A stretch of 64,000 bases of DNA. It comes from Bacteroidota bacterium (GTDB taxonomy: Bacteria; Bacteroidota; Bacteroidia; Bacteroidales; Tannerellaceae). Each line of letters opens with the position of its first letter. Within the stretch, counting starts at the first letter, position 1. Below, one piece after another: positions 44,791-53,885 of the stretch. Under the pieces are notes generated by a model. That model was given only the letters and a program-made list of their open reading frames with translations, was not told where the DNA came from and did not search any database. The position numbers were made by a program, and so were the translations under genes. The stretch lies in contig JAEYVY010000022.1 in NCBI GenBank assembly GCA_023429375.1, positions 84,138-148,137 of the forward strand. Direction: 5' to 3'.

Positions 44791-44820
44791 TTTGAATAAA
44801 TAATAATAATAACACAAATA

Positions 44821-46254
44821 ATGGGAGCATTTAGTAAATTTCCGCGCACGTTTTGGGTAGCCAATGCGATTGAGTTATTCGAACGTTGGGCTTGGTATGG
44901 CTTTTATCTTTTATTCGCTAACTACCTTACTGGTTCGTCTGATTTAGGCGGACTTGAGTTTTCACAAAGTCAAAAAGGGCTATTGATGGGATTTGGAACA
45001 GGAATCTTGTATTTCCTTCCCATTCTAACCGGTGCGATAGCCGACAGGTATGGCTATAAGAAAGTGCTTTTCCTTGCTTTTTGTATATATACTTCAGCAT
45101 TTATTTTGCTGCCCATGTTCAAATCATTCACAGCTGTTTTCTTGATGTACTTGTATTTAGCATTAGGGGCAGCTCTGTTCAAACCCGTTATTTCGGCAAC
45201 TATTGCGAAAACGACAACAGAAGAGACCTCATCCATTGGCTTTGGCATCTTTTATATGATGGTTAATATCGGGGCATTCATAGGTCCGATGGTTACTTTG
45301 TTGTTTAAAGGAAGTTCTCACCTTATCTTTTATGTTTCTGCCGGCATCATTGCGCTCAACTTTATCATGTTGTTCTTTTATCAAGAACCGGGAAGAGAAA
45401 AAAACAATACCAATGAAAGCCTTTTGAAAACTTTTGCGGGTATATTCAGAAATATGGCAAGTATCGTAAAAGATCTTCGCTTTGTGATTTTCTTGGTCAT
45501 CATTGCAGGATTTTGGACGATGTACCATCAATTGTTCTTCACATTGCCTGTCTTTATTTCGCAATGGGTCGATACATCTTCATTATATAACTTCTTTGAG
45601 ACTTATATCCCTTTTTTTAGCACCAATTATAGTCCGGCACCAGGCGTAATGGATGCCGAATTTGTCACCAATTTCGATGCGATGTATATCATCCTGTTCC
45701 AGATTATTGTGTCGAGTATTGTGATGAAGATGAAACCGCTCAATTCTATGATTTCAGGCATTCTAGTCTGTTCGATAGGTATGGCCTTGTCTTTTGCTTC
45801 ACAAAATGTGTTGTTCACGATTGTGGCAATCTTGATTTTTGCATTAGGAGAAATGGCTAGCTCACCTAAAATTACTGAGTATATTGGGCGAATTGCTCCG
45901 GCCGATAAGAAAGCATTATACATGGGCTATTCATTTATTCCGGTCTGTATAGGAAATTTCTTTGCGGGTTTTGTTTCAGGAATTGTATATCAAAGAATGT
46001 CTGACAAAGTGATGATTGTAAGAGATTATGCGATGCAGCAAGGGTTACATATCCAAGACGGACTGTCTACGAATGCGTATTTTGAAGAAGTGGCTCGTCA
46101 GGTTAATCTGACTCCGCAGGAATTGACAAATTTGCTTTGGGACACGTATAATCCTTCTCAGCTATGGATAGTATTGTTAGGCATAGGAGTTGTGGCTGCA
46201 TTTGCCCTGTTTATTTATAACAGGATGACTTCTAGAACGACTGCTACGGCTTAA
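44821..46254 (+). CDS. POT/PTR2-like MFS transporter
   Basis: A 477-aa carrier with about twelve to fourteen hydrophobic segments. ELFERWAWYGFYLLFANYL near residue 18 matches the ExFERxxYYG region of proton-coupled oligopeptide transporters, and GAIADRYGYKKVLFLAF is the MFS loop 2-3 signature. The family's EFFER-type motif is degenerate here (FERWAW), so peptide specificity is not certain. Single-gene unit between a terminator and aroK. Confidence 0.83.
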   Translation: MGAFSKFPRTFWVANAIELFERWAWYGFYLLFANYLTGSSDLGGLEFSQSQKGLLMGFGTGILYFLPILTGAIADRYGYKKVLFLAFCIYTSAFILLPMFKSFTAVFLMYLYLALGAALFKPVISATIAKTTTEETSSIGFGIFYMMVNIGAFIGPMVTLLFKGSSHLIFYVSAGIIALNFIMLFFYQEPGREKNNTNESLLKTFAGIFRNMASIVKDLRFVIFLVIIAGFWTMYHQLFFTLPVFISQWVDTSSLYNFFETYIPFFSTNYSPAPGVMDAEFVTNFDAMYIILFQIIVSSIVMKMKPLNSMISGILVCSIGMALSFASQNVLFTIVAILIFALGEMASSPKITEYIGRIAPADKKALYMGYSFIPVCIGNFFAGFVSGIVYQRMSDKVMIVRDYAMQQGLHIQDGLSTNAYFEEVARQVNLTPQELTNLLWDTYNPSQLWIVLLGIGVVAAFALFIYNRMTSRTTATA

Positions 46255-46301
46255 GAATGCTTTTTATCAGGATATTGGAGAGTTGATTGGCAGAAAAAGC
46301 A

Positions 46302-46309
46302 TACATTTG
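46302..46309 (+). promoter_or_regulatory. -7 element of the aroK-ald-korAB promoter
   Basis: TACATTTG lies 23 bp before the aroK ATG. The nearest TTG boxes are at non-ideal distances (16 or 24 bp). Confidence 0.45.
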
Positions 46310-46332
46310 CACTGTACAATCATCTTATTGGA

Positions 46333-46857
46333 ATGAAGCGTATTTTTTTGATTGGATATATGGGTGCCGGAAAGACAACTGTCGGTAAACAGTTGGCAAG
46401 ACGTATGGGACTTTCCTTTATTGATCTTGACTTACATATAGAAGCTCGATATCATAAAAATGTACGCAAATTATTTGCCGAAAGAGGCGAAGATGGATTT
46501 CGAGAAATAGAGAATAAGATTTTGCATGAAGTTGCCGAATTTGAAGATGTCATAATCTCTACAGGTGGAGGAACACCTTGTTTTTTTGACAATATGGAGT
46601 TTATGAATCAACACGGCAAGACAGTATATCTTAAAGTCTCGATAGAGGAATTAGCAAAACGGTTGGAAATTAGTAAGCAAACACGACCAGTTTTGCAAAA
46701 TAGATCTGGCGAATCACTACTTCGTTTTATAGATGATAGTATTAAGCAACGCGAAGTCTTTTATAAGCAGGCATCTATTGTGTTTGATGCCGAGCATATG
46801 ATGACTGAGTCCGATGTGCAGGCGATTGTCTCTGCATTAGAACGATTATTAAACTAA
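46333..46857 (+). CDS. aroK: Shikimate kinase
   Basis: Phosphorylates shikimate at the 3-hydroxyl. The 174-aa protein has the P-loop GYMGAGKTTVGKQLAR (about residues 8-23), the substrate-site DLD in FIDLDLHIE, GFREIE, and the GGGTP motif in ISTGGGTPCFFD. It begins a closely spaced run with ald (2-nt gap). Confidence 0.97.
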   Translation: MKRIFLIGYMGAGKTTVGKQLARRMGLSFIDLDLHIEARYHKNVRKLFAERGEDGFREIENKILHEVAEFEDVIISTGGGTPCFFDNMEFMNQHGKTVYLKVSIEELAKRLEISKQTRPVLQNRSGESLLRFIDDSIKQREVFYKQASIVFDAEHMMTESDVQAIVSALERLLN

Positions 46858-46859
46858 TT

Positions 46860-48068
46860 ATGAAACAACACAGGATACAAACACAGGGAGCATACATTCC
46901 TCAGGAATTACTTGAAGAATTGCGAAGGGTGAGCAACCGATTGTTGATAGGTATCCCCAGAGAACTTGATCCGGATGAACGACGTCTAGCTTTAACACCT
47001 GAAGCTGTAGGCGTCCTGGTTGAATGTGGTCACCGTGTGTTGGTTGAATCGAACGCAGGTTTGGGTATTAATTACTCGGATAATCATTTTGCTGAAGCCG
47101 GAGCTGAAATTGTTGCTTCACCTATTGAAGTCTATCAAGCTGACTTAATATTAAAAATACTTCCTCCATTACCTTCCGAGGTGGCACTTATGAAACCTCG
47201 ATCTACGATATTCTCAATGATACAGTTTAATCTATTTTCAGCGGCTTCTTATGAGGGGCTGATGCAAAAGCGCATCAATGCATTTGCATATGAACTGATT
47301 ACAGATGAGAGTCTTCGGGCGCCCGTTTTAAATGTCATTTCGGAAATTGAAGGAACTTCTTCAGTCATGATTGCTGCTGAGTTATTGAGCAACACAAAAG
47401 GGGGTAAAGGAATTTTGCTGGGCGGTATACCGGGTATACCTCCTACTGAAGTGATTATTATTGGTGCCGGCAATGCCGGGACTGTAGCTGCACGAGCTGC
47501 TTTAGGGCTGGGTGCAACCGTGAAAGTGTTTGATGATGATATTGATAAGTTACGTTCGCTGCAACAAGTCTTAGGACAGAATGTATATACATCCAATTTC
47601 CATCCTAATGTGTTGCGCAACGCTTTTGCCGGTGCTGATGTAGTCATTGGTGCCATGCGCTATATAAATTCACGCCGACGTTATGTTATTTCGGAAGAAT
47701 TGATTCAACTGATGAAGAAGGGAGCCTTGATTATTGATTTAAGAGTCAATCAAGGAGGATGTTTTGAAACAACCTGTTGTCTCTCACATTCAGATCCTGA
47801 AGTTTTTGAACAATTTGGGGTGTTACATTATTGTAAACCTAATATTAGTAATCATGTTGCGCGAACCACATCCATGGCATTTAGTAATATATTAACGCCA
47901 TTGATTACTCTTTTGGGAGATATGGGAACAATACAGACGGCTATTAAGGCTGATGTATGTTTTAGATCAGGAATTTACATGTATTGTGGTAAACCCGTGA
48001 ACAATTATGTGTCAAATCATTTTAATTTATTATCAAACAACTTAGATATTTATTTATCAGCTTTTTGA
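46860..48068 (+). CDS. ald: Alanine dehydrogenase
   Basis: Interconverts alanine with pyruvate, ammonia and NADH. The 402-aa protein shows GIPRELDPDERRLALTPEAV at the start (IGxPxE/K-type with RVALTP variant RLALTP), the substrate region HRVLVESNAGLGINYSD, the NAD site VIIIGAGNAGTVAARAALG, and a C-terminal IRDL-like stretch. The related transhydrogenase alpha subunit is an alternative, but the lack of a partner beta subunit argues against it. It lies between aroK and korA. Confidence 0.88.
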   Translation: MKQHRIQTQGAYIPQELLEELRRVSNRLLIGIPRELDPDERRLALTPEAVGVLVECGHRVLVESNAGLGINYSDNHFAEAGAEIVASPIEVYQADLILKILPPLPSEVALMKPRSTIFSMIQFNLFSAASYEGLMQKRINAFAYELITDESLRAPVLNVISEIEGTSSVMIAAELLSNTKGGKGILLGGIPGIPPTEVIIIGAGNAGTVAARAALGLGATVKVFDDDIDKLRSLQQVLGQNVYTSNFHPNVLRNAFAGADVVIGAMRYINSRRRYVISEELIQLMKKGALIIDLRVNQGGCFETTCCLSHSDPEVFEQFGVLHYCKPNISNHVARTTSMAFSNILTPLITLLGDMGTIQTAIKADVCFRSGIYMYCGKPVNNYVSNHFNLLSNNLDIYLSAF

Positions 48069-48096
48069 ATTGTGAAATGCAAATTATTATAAAGTT

Positions 48097-49950
48097 ATGG
48101 CAGAACAAACAAAAGTCACAACCCTGGATAAAGTGGTCGTGCGTTTCTCGGGAGACTCGGGAGACGGAATGCAATTGACGGGAACGATTTTTTCAACGCT
48201 GTCGGCTATATTCGGGAATGAAATTTCTACATTTCCAGATTTTCCGGCAGAGATTCGTGCGCCCCAGGGGACGCTTAGTGGAGTCTCAGGTTTCCAAGTA
48301 CATTTAGGTTCAAGGAAAGTATTTACTCCAGGAGATAAAGCCGATGTATTGGTTGCAATGAATCCGGCTGCATTAAAAGTCAATGTCGAGATTTTAAAAC
48401 CAAATTCAATTGTTATCATTGATTCTGATTCATTTAAACCAAATGATCTTAGTAAAGCGAAATTTACCACTGATGATCCATTTGCTGAATTAGGACTAAA
48501 AGGAATACAATTGGTCTCTGCTCCCATCTCAACGATGGTAAAGGAAAGTCTGGCGGATTCAGGATTAGATAATAAGTCAGCACTACGTTGTAAAAATATG
48601 TTTGCTTTAGGGCTTGTTTGTTGGCTATTCGAACGTCCTCTTGAAGAAGCAATGCATCTGCTTAAGAATAAGTTTGCCAAAAAACCAACTATAGCCGAAG
48701 CAAATATTAAGGTGCTTATTGACGGTTATAATTTTGGTCATAATACGCATGCAACTGTTTCAACTTATCGCATCGAAGGGAAAAAGGCAGAACCTGGATT
48801 CTATACAGATATAAATGGAAATACAGCTACTTCTTATGGACTTATAGCAGCTGCAGAAAAGGCAGGTATGCAACTGTTCTTAGGAAGTTATCCTATTACT
48901 CCGGCTACTGATATTTTGCATGAACTTTCAAAAAGAAAAGAATTAGGCGTAAAAGCAATTCAGGCTGAAGATGAAATTGCAGGTATCTGTACCGCCATCG
49001 GAGCAAGCTTTGCTGGAAATCTGGCAGCTACATCAACGTCTGGCCCTGGTTTGGCATTAAAGAGTGAAGCGATTGGCTTGGCTGTTATTGCTGAATTGCC
49101 TTTAGTTGTTATCGATGTACAACGCGGTGGTCCATCCACAGGTATGCCAACAAAGAGCGAACAGACTGACTTGATGCAAGCCCTTTACGGACGAAACGGC
49201 GAAAGCCCAATCGTTGTAATTTCTGCTACAACTCCTACCGACTGTTTTGATGCTGCCTATTGGGCAGGAAAGATTGCCGTTGAGCATATGACTCCGGTTA
49301 TCTTGTTGACCGATGGATTTATTGCAAATGGTTCGTCTGCATGGAGAATTCCGGACTTAGATACGTATCCAGACATCAAGCCTCAGTATGCAACAGAATA
49401 CAAAGGAGAAGAAGCATGGAAACCTTATCGCAGAAACGAAGAAACAGGCGTTCGCTATTGGGCAACCCCAGGAATGGAAGGCTTCGAACACCGCATTGGA
49501 GGTTTGGAAAAAGACTATAATACAGGTGCAATATCCACAAATCCGGATAATCACCAACGCATGGTCAATGCTCGCCAAGCGAAAATTGATAAAATAGCAG
49601 ATTATATTCCAGAACTCGAAGTGGTTGGTAATGAAGATGCTGACTTGCTTATTGTGGGATGGGGTGGAACTTACGGTCACTTGTACGAAGCAATGGAAGA
49701 CTTGCATGAAAATGGTAAGAAAGTAGCTTTGGCTCACTTTAAATTTATTAGTCCTCTTCCTAAGAATACAGTCGACGTACTTACAAAATATAAGAAAGTA
49801 GTAGTTGCTGAACAGAACACAGGACAGTTTGCAAGCTATCTGCGTGGAAAAATCCCCGGATTTACTCCTTACCAGTTCAACCGTGTCAAAGGACAACCTT
49901 TCAATGTTGCAAGATTAGTTGAGGAGTTAACTAAAATAATGGAGGCATAA
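48097..49950 (+). CDS. korA: 2-oxoacid:acceptor oxidoreductase, fused gamma-alpha subunit
   Basis: One subunit of a ferredoxin-linked 2-oxoacid oxidoreductase (probably 2-oxoglutarate or a related acid). The 617-aa protein is a gamma domain (VRFSGDSGDGMQLTGTIFST at the start) fused to an alpha/pyrimidine domain from about residue 200 (LGSYPITPATDILHELSKR; IDVQRGGPSTGMPTKSEQTD) and a C-terminal domain II. Codon use is highly biased, suggesting strong expression. It precedes the beta subunit by 3 nt. Confidence 0.94.
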   Translation: MAEQTKVTTLDKVVVRFSGDSGDGMQLTGTIFSTLSAIFGNEISTFPDFPAEIRAPQGTLSGVSGFQVHLGSRKVFTPGDKADVLVAMNPAALKVNVEILKPNSIVIIDSDSFKPNDLSKAKFTTDDPFAELGLKGIQLVSAPISTMVKESLADSGLDNKSALRCKNMFALGLVCWLFERPLEEAMHLLKNKFAKKPTIAEANIKVLIDGYNFGHNTHATVSTYRIEGKKAEPGFYTDINGNTATSYGLIAAAEKAGMQLFLGSYPITPATDILHELSKRKELGVKAIQAEDEIAGICTAIGASFAGNLAATSTSGPGLALKSEAIGLAVIAELPLVVIDVQRGGPSTGMPTKSEQTDLMQALYGRNGESPIVVISATTPTDCFDAAYWAGKIAVEHMTPVILLTDGFIANGSSAWRIPDLDTYPDIKPQYATEYKGEEAWKPYRRNEETGVRYWATPGMEGFEHRIGGLEKDYNTGAISTNPDNHQRMVNARQAKIDKIADYIPELEVVGNEDADLLIVGWGGTYGHLYEAMEDLHENGKKVALAHFKFISPLPKNTVDVLTKYKKVVVAEQNTGQFASYLRGKIPGFTPYQFNRVKGQPFNVARLVEELTKIMEA

Positions 49951-49953
49951 TTT

Positions 49954-50976
49954 ATGGAAACAGTAGAAATCAAATATCAAGCAAAAGATTATAAAAGCGA
50001 CCAGAACGTACGTTGGTGTCCAGGTTGCGGAGACCATGCTGTGTTGAACTGCCTCCACAAAGCGATGGCCGAATTGAATGTTCAACCAAAGAATATGGCA
50101 GTTATCTCAGGGATCGGATGTTCGTCACGTCTGCCTTACTATATGAACACGTACGGTTTCCACACTATTCACGGACGTGGTGCCGCTATAGCAACCGGAG
50201 TGAAAGTAGCCAATCCCGATTTAAATGTCTGGTTGATTACAGGAGACGGTGACTGTCTGGCTATTGGTGGTAATCACTTTATCCATGCTGTACGTAGAAA
50301 TGTAGATATCAATATTGTCCTATTCAACAACCGTATTTATGGTTTGACAAAGGGACAGTATTCACCTACTTCAGAACGTGGATTTGTGTCAAAGAGTTCA
50401 CCTTACGGAACAGTAGAAGATCCGTTTGTGCCAGCAGAATTAGCTTTCGGTGCAAGGAGCAATTTCTTTGCACGTACAATTGATGTCGACTTAAAGAATA
50501 CAACTGCAGTCTTAGCTGAATCAGGACGTCATAAAGGAACATCAATTGTTGAAGTATTGGTTAACTGTGTCATCTTTAATGATGGTATCCACAAAGACGT
50601 TACAGATAAAGATTATCGTGCTGAACGGACTGTATTCTTACGCCATGGCGAAAAAATGATTTTCGGTAAAGCTGGTGATAAAGGACTAGTGCTCGATGGC
50701 CTTAAGCTCAAAGCCGTTACTATCGGACAAGATGGATATACGCTTGATGACATTTTGGTTCATGATGCACACGAACAAGATCCTACATTGCAGACCATGC
50801 TGTCGATGATGGATAATGAGCATGGATTACCAATTGCATTGGGTGTTATTCGTGATGTAGACGCTCCTGTATATGACGAATGTATCGATCAACAGGTAAA
50901 AGAAGTCCAAGCGAAGAACCCGACTCGTAAGCTTCATGATTTATTGATGAAGGGTGAAATCTGGGAAGTGAAGTAA
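49954..50976 (+). CDS. korB: 2-oxoacid:acceptor oxidoreductase, beta subunit
   Basis: The thiamine-pyrophosphate subunit. In 340 aa it has WCPGCGDHAVLNCLHKA near residue 20 (Fe-S cysteines), a further ligand in ISGIGCSSRLPYYM, and the TPP/Mg motif LITGDGDCLAIGGNHFIHAV (GDGD...N). Together with the preceding gene it forms a two-subunit enzyme; the ferredoxin-like delta subunit is not present here. A terminator follows. Confidence 0.95.
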   Translation: METVEIKYQAKDYKSDQNVRWCPGCGDHAVLNCLHKAMAELNVQPKNMAVISGIGCSSRLPYYMNTYGFHTIHGRGAAIATGVKVANPDLNVWLITGDGDCLAIGGNHFIHAVRRNVDINIVLFNNRIYGLTKGQYSPTSERGFVSKSSPYGTVEDPFVPAELAFGARSNFFARTIDVDLKNTTAVLAESGRHKGTSIVEVLVNCVIFNDGIHKDVTDKDYRAERTVFLRHGEKMIFGKAGDKGLVLDGLKLKAVTIGQDGYTLDDILVHDAHEQDPTLQTMLSMMDNEHGLPIALGVIRDVDAPVYDECIDQQVKEVQAKNPTRKLHDLLMKGEIWEVK

Positions 50977-51004
50977 GAAATCGTATCGATAGCTATCAAA
51001 TAAG

Positions 51005-51045
51005 AAGCACGTGTTCTGTATATTGACATGAACACGTGCTTTATT
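51005..51045 (+). terminator. Intrinsic terminator of korB
   Basis: AAGCACGTGTTC pairs perfectly with GAACACGTGCTT across a 13-nt loop, followed by TTATTATTAT. It lies in the convergent gap before the CBM9-like gene. Confidence 0.85.
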
Positions 51046-51065
51046 ATTATAATGTATTGGCTTTG

Positions 51066-51713
51066 TCAGAAAACTAATTCTCCAAAGAAGTCTGGACAGT
51101 GAAAGTCCGGATTAGGCAGATCGATAGGAGACCAGCTTAAGTAATGAGGGCATTCTGTCTCGTCTGCACATTTATAGAAGTTTGCAAATAGTTTTTCGGG
51201 TAATTTCTTCGGATTAAACCCCATAAGAGTAAAAGGAATGGCAACGGTAAGTTCCCAACAATGTACACCGGTTTGTTCTTCAAATGTTTTCTTCTCTAAC
51301 GATGAATATCTCCTGATCAATGCATATTCTTCATCCGTAAAGGCAACTTTCTCCTCTCTGGATTGTCTGTAAGCGGCATCACAGGTTCCGATACAATTAA
51401 ATTCAAAATTCAAATATTTATAATCACCACTGCCTGGTTTTACAAAAAATTCCACACAGCTATCCTTATGCACGGGTGAGCCATCTTTGTCATAAACAGC
51501 TTTCACTGAATTGCCTCTGACAAAAAAATGAAGATATAGATTTTGATCCGTTCGTGCAACGTCTACAATGGTAATCGGATGATAAGGGTATTCCTTCCAG
51601 TTCACCTGATTAATATGTAAGCGTAACGCCCTGTTCTCCAGAAAATAATTAACGGATGACATGTCAAGTACATCCAGTGCCGGTAAGTTTGGAATTTTAT
51701 AGATAGCTTTCAT
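51066..51713 (-). CDS. Carbohydrate-binding module 9-like protein
   Basis: A 215-aa protein resembling the CBM9-like/DOMON-like beta-sandwich family (VNWKEYPYHPITIVDVARTD; KDSCVEFFVKPGSGDYKYLN; CWELTVAIPFTLMGF). It has no signal peptide, so unlike typical CBM9 domains it appears cytosolic. The last strand ends FHCPDFFGELVF. Its start overlaps the LysE-like gene by 17 nt, so the two are co-translated. Ligand and role unknown. Confidence 0.8.
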   Translation of the reverse strand: MKAIYKIPNLPALDVLDMSSVNYFLENRALRLHINQVNWKEYPYHPITIVDVARTDQNLYLHFFVRGNSVKAVYDKDGSPVHKDSCVEFFVKPGSGDYKYLNFEFNCIGTCDAAYRQSREEKVAFTDEEYALIRRYSSLEKKTFEEQTGVHCWELTVAIPFTLMGFNPKKLPEKLFANFYKCADETECPHYLSWSPIDLPNPDFHCPDFFGELVF

Positions 51714-52365
51714 GGTTTAATAAAATTAATGGGTATTTAAGATATGCAAAGATACTTGAGAGTAATCCAATTACGGATACCAAGATAATGATAATTCCCA
51801 CAATCTTATTAAAAATCCAAATACTTCTTATGTTCAACCATTTTTTGAGTTTTGATACAAGGTATGTAATACATGTCCACCATAATAGTGCACCTATTCC
51901 AATACCTCCAATACCACATAAAGTCATCCAAATGGAATGCTCCGGTAATACAAAACCAAACCGAGCAAAAAGTGCGATATAAAGTAGAACGATGAACATA
52001 TTGCTTAGCGTCAGCAGAAAAGCAGTTAGGGCATCCTGCGTATAGGATAATTTCTTATCCTTCTGTTTCCTTAAGCTTTTTGTTGGATTAGACTGGAATA
52101 TATAATAACCAAAAAGTCCGAGTATAATACTTCCGAAAATTTGCAGAGGAGATTCGTTGGCTTCAATAAAATTGACAATCATACCCATACCAAGCGAGGT
52201 GATGAATGCATAGATGATATCAGATAGCATTGCGCCTATACCTGATGCAAGTCCATGCAGACGTCCCTTACTTAATGTTCGTTGAATACAAAGTATACCG
52301 ATAGGCCCCATAGGGGCTGAAACCAACAATCCGATAATTATGCCTGTACTGATTATATCTATCAT
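51697..52365 (-). CDS. LysE/RhtB-family translocator
   Basis: A 222-aa inner-membrane exporter of the amino acid (LysE) family, with about six hydrophobic segments. The family start is present as GLLVSAPMGPIGILCIQRTL, and GRLHGLASGIGAMLSDIIYA matches the conserved loop. The substrate is unknown. It precedes the CBM9-like gene with a 17-nt overlap. Confidence 0.88.
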   Translation of the reverse strand: MIDIISTGIIIGLLVSAPMGPIGILCIQRTLSKGRLHGLASGIGAMLSDIIYAFITSLGMGMIVNFIEANESPLQIFGSIILGLFGYYIFQSNPTKSLRKQKDKKLSYTQDALTAFLLTLSNMFIVLLYIALFARFGFVLPEHSIWMTLCGIGGIGIGALLWWTCITYLVSKLKKWLNIRSIWIFNKIVGIIIILVSVIGLLSSIFAYLKYPLILLNHESYL

Positions 52366-52391
52366 CTAATAACCTAACTCATACCTTACAA

Positions 52392-52399
52392 CAAAGATA
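52392..52399 (-). promoter_or_regulatory. -7 element of the LysE-like gene promoter
   Basis: The minus strand reads TATCTTTG, 27 bp before the start. No clear -33 box. Confidence 0.45.
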
Positions 52400-52583
52400 A
52401 ACTCAATCTGTCATTTATTAATCCTTATCTCAATTATTTGCTGTTTTTTTAGCATTTGATCTGTTTTAAATCTGCTTTTATTTAATTTTTTTGACAATTT
52501 GTTTGTGTAGTTAATTCCTCTCTTTCAAAGCTAAATTATGCATTACTCTTCTGTAGAACTTCTAATTATACGAAATTGTCAAG

Positions 52584-52620
52584 AAAAAAAGAGCGATTCC
52601 AACCGTTGTCAGAATCGCTC
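52584..52620 (-). terminator. Intrinsic terminator of ackA
   Basis: On the minus strand GAGCGATTC pairs with GAATCGCTC across an 11-nt or longer loop and is followed by seven U residues. It lies 50 nt after the ackA stop. Confidence 0.9.
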
Positions 52621-52669
52621 CGGAATCTAATCCTTTAGTGTAAGCTGTGAGGACTAGTAATTATAATTA

Positions 52670-53869
52670 TTACTTGGATAAAATTTCCATTGTGTCAGAA
52701 GCAATCATAAACTCTTCATCCGTAGGAACAACCATTACAGTTACCTTACTGTCTGGAGTGCTTATAACCATTTCCTTTCCGCGCATCTTATCGTTCTTTT
52801 CAACGTCAAGCTTGATGCCCATGTATTCCATGTTCGCACAAACATCTCTACGAGTAGCCCATTGGTTTTCTCCTACACCACCCGTGAATACGATGATGTC
52901 TACACCACCTAAAGCAGCAGCATAAGCTCCGATGTATTTCTTGATACGATAGTTATATACTTGTAGTGCAAGGATTGCTTTCTTATCACCATCAGCAACT
53001 GCGGCTTCTATTTCGCGCATATCTGAAGAAACTCCTGATAAGCCGAATACACCACTTTGTTTGTTAATCAGATCAGAAAGGCCTTTTGCATCCAGCCCTT
53101 CTTTATCCATGATAAATGAAAGTGCCCCAGCATCAACATCGCCACAGCGTGTACCCATCAACAGACCTTCTACCGGAGTAAGTCCCATAGAAGTATCGAT
53201 ACTTTTACCATCCTTAATGGCTGTAATCGATCCACCGTTACCGATATGAGCTGTTATGATGCGTTGCTTTTCGTAAGGAACACCCAATATTTCGCATGCT
53301 CTTTTTGAAACATAGCGATGGCTTGTTCCATGGAAGCCATAACGGCGTATGCCGTATTTCTTATACAGAGAGTAAGGCAGACCGTACATGTATGCATAAT
53401 CTGGCATAGTTTGGTGGAAAGCCGTATCGAATACACCTACTTGACGGATACCAGGAATCAAGGAACTCATGGCACGAATACCCTTTAGGTTGGGTGGGTT
53501 GTGAAGAGGAGCCAAGTCTATGCATTCAACCATTTTGGCAATTACATCGTCAGTGATTTCAACACTACTGCTGAATTCCTCTGCTCCATGAACCACGCGG
53601 TGTCCAACTGCATCTATTTCATCGAATGATTTGATACAGCCGTATTTTTCGTCGGTCAGAATGCTTAAGATAAATTGAATGGCTACGTTATGTTCAGGCA
53701 TTTCCTTTTCCAGTACAACCTTCTTATCATCAGATGTCGTAAATTTAAGGAATGATCCGGGAAGTCCCAATTTCTCAACTCCTCCTTGTGCTAATACCTC
53801 CTGCTTGTTCATGTCAAACAATTTATATTTGACTGACGAACTACCGCAGTTCAATACCAATATTTTCAT
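52670..53869 (-). CDS. ackA: Acetate kinase
   Basis: Converts acetyl phosphate and ADP to acetate and ATP. The 399-aa ASKHA enzyme begins ILVLNCGSSSVKYKLFDM, has HRVVHGAEEF, the phosphate-site TAHIGNGGSITAIKDGKS, and FTGGVGENQWATRR. All family signatures are intact. It follows pta by 16 nt. Confidence 0.98.
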   Translation of the reverse strand: MKILVLNCGSSSVKYKLFDMNKQEVLAQGGVEKLGLPGSFLKFTTSDDKKVVLEKEMPEHNVAIQFILSILTDEKYGCIKSFDEIDAVGHRVVHGAEEFSSSVEITDDVIAKMVECIDLAPLHNPPNLKGIRAMSSLIPGIRQVGVFDTAFHQTMPDYAYMYGLPYSLYKKYGIRRYGFHGTSHRYVSKRACEILGVPYEKQRIITAHIGNGGSITAIKDGKSIDTSMGLTPVEGLLMGTRCGDVDAGALSFIMDKEGLDAKGLSDLINKQSGVFGLSGVSSDMREIEAAVADGDKKAILALQVYNYRIKKYIGAYAAALGGVDIIVFTGGVGENQWATRRDVCANMEYMGIKLDVEKNDKMRGKEMVISTPDSKVTVMVVPTDEEFMIASDTMEILSK

Positions 53870-53885
53870 TTTATTTGTTTAATTA

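Larger units (their letters stand above)
52366..52669. other. 304-bp gap between the LysE-like gene and ackA
   Basis: Holds the LysE-like gene's -7 box (52392-52399) and the ackA terminator (52584-52620). Between them, 52441-52500 is T-tract-rich with CTG steps at 52441, 52461 and 52472. No gene is seen. Confidence 0.65.

Noticed and set aside
52441..52500. T-tracts with CTG steps before ackA, possibly a fourth array.
   Set aside because: Spacing is 20 and then 11 bp, and the cores do not resemble those of the three arrays.
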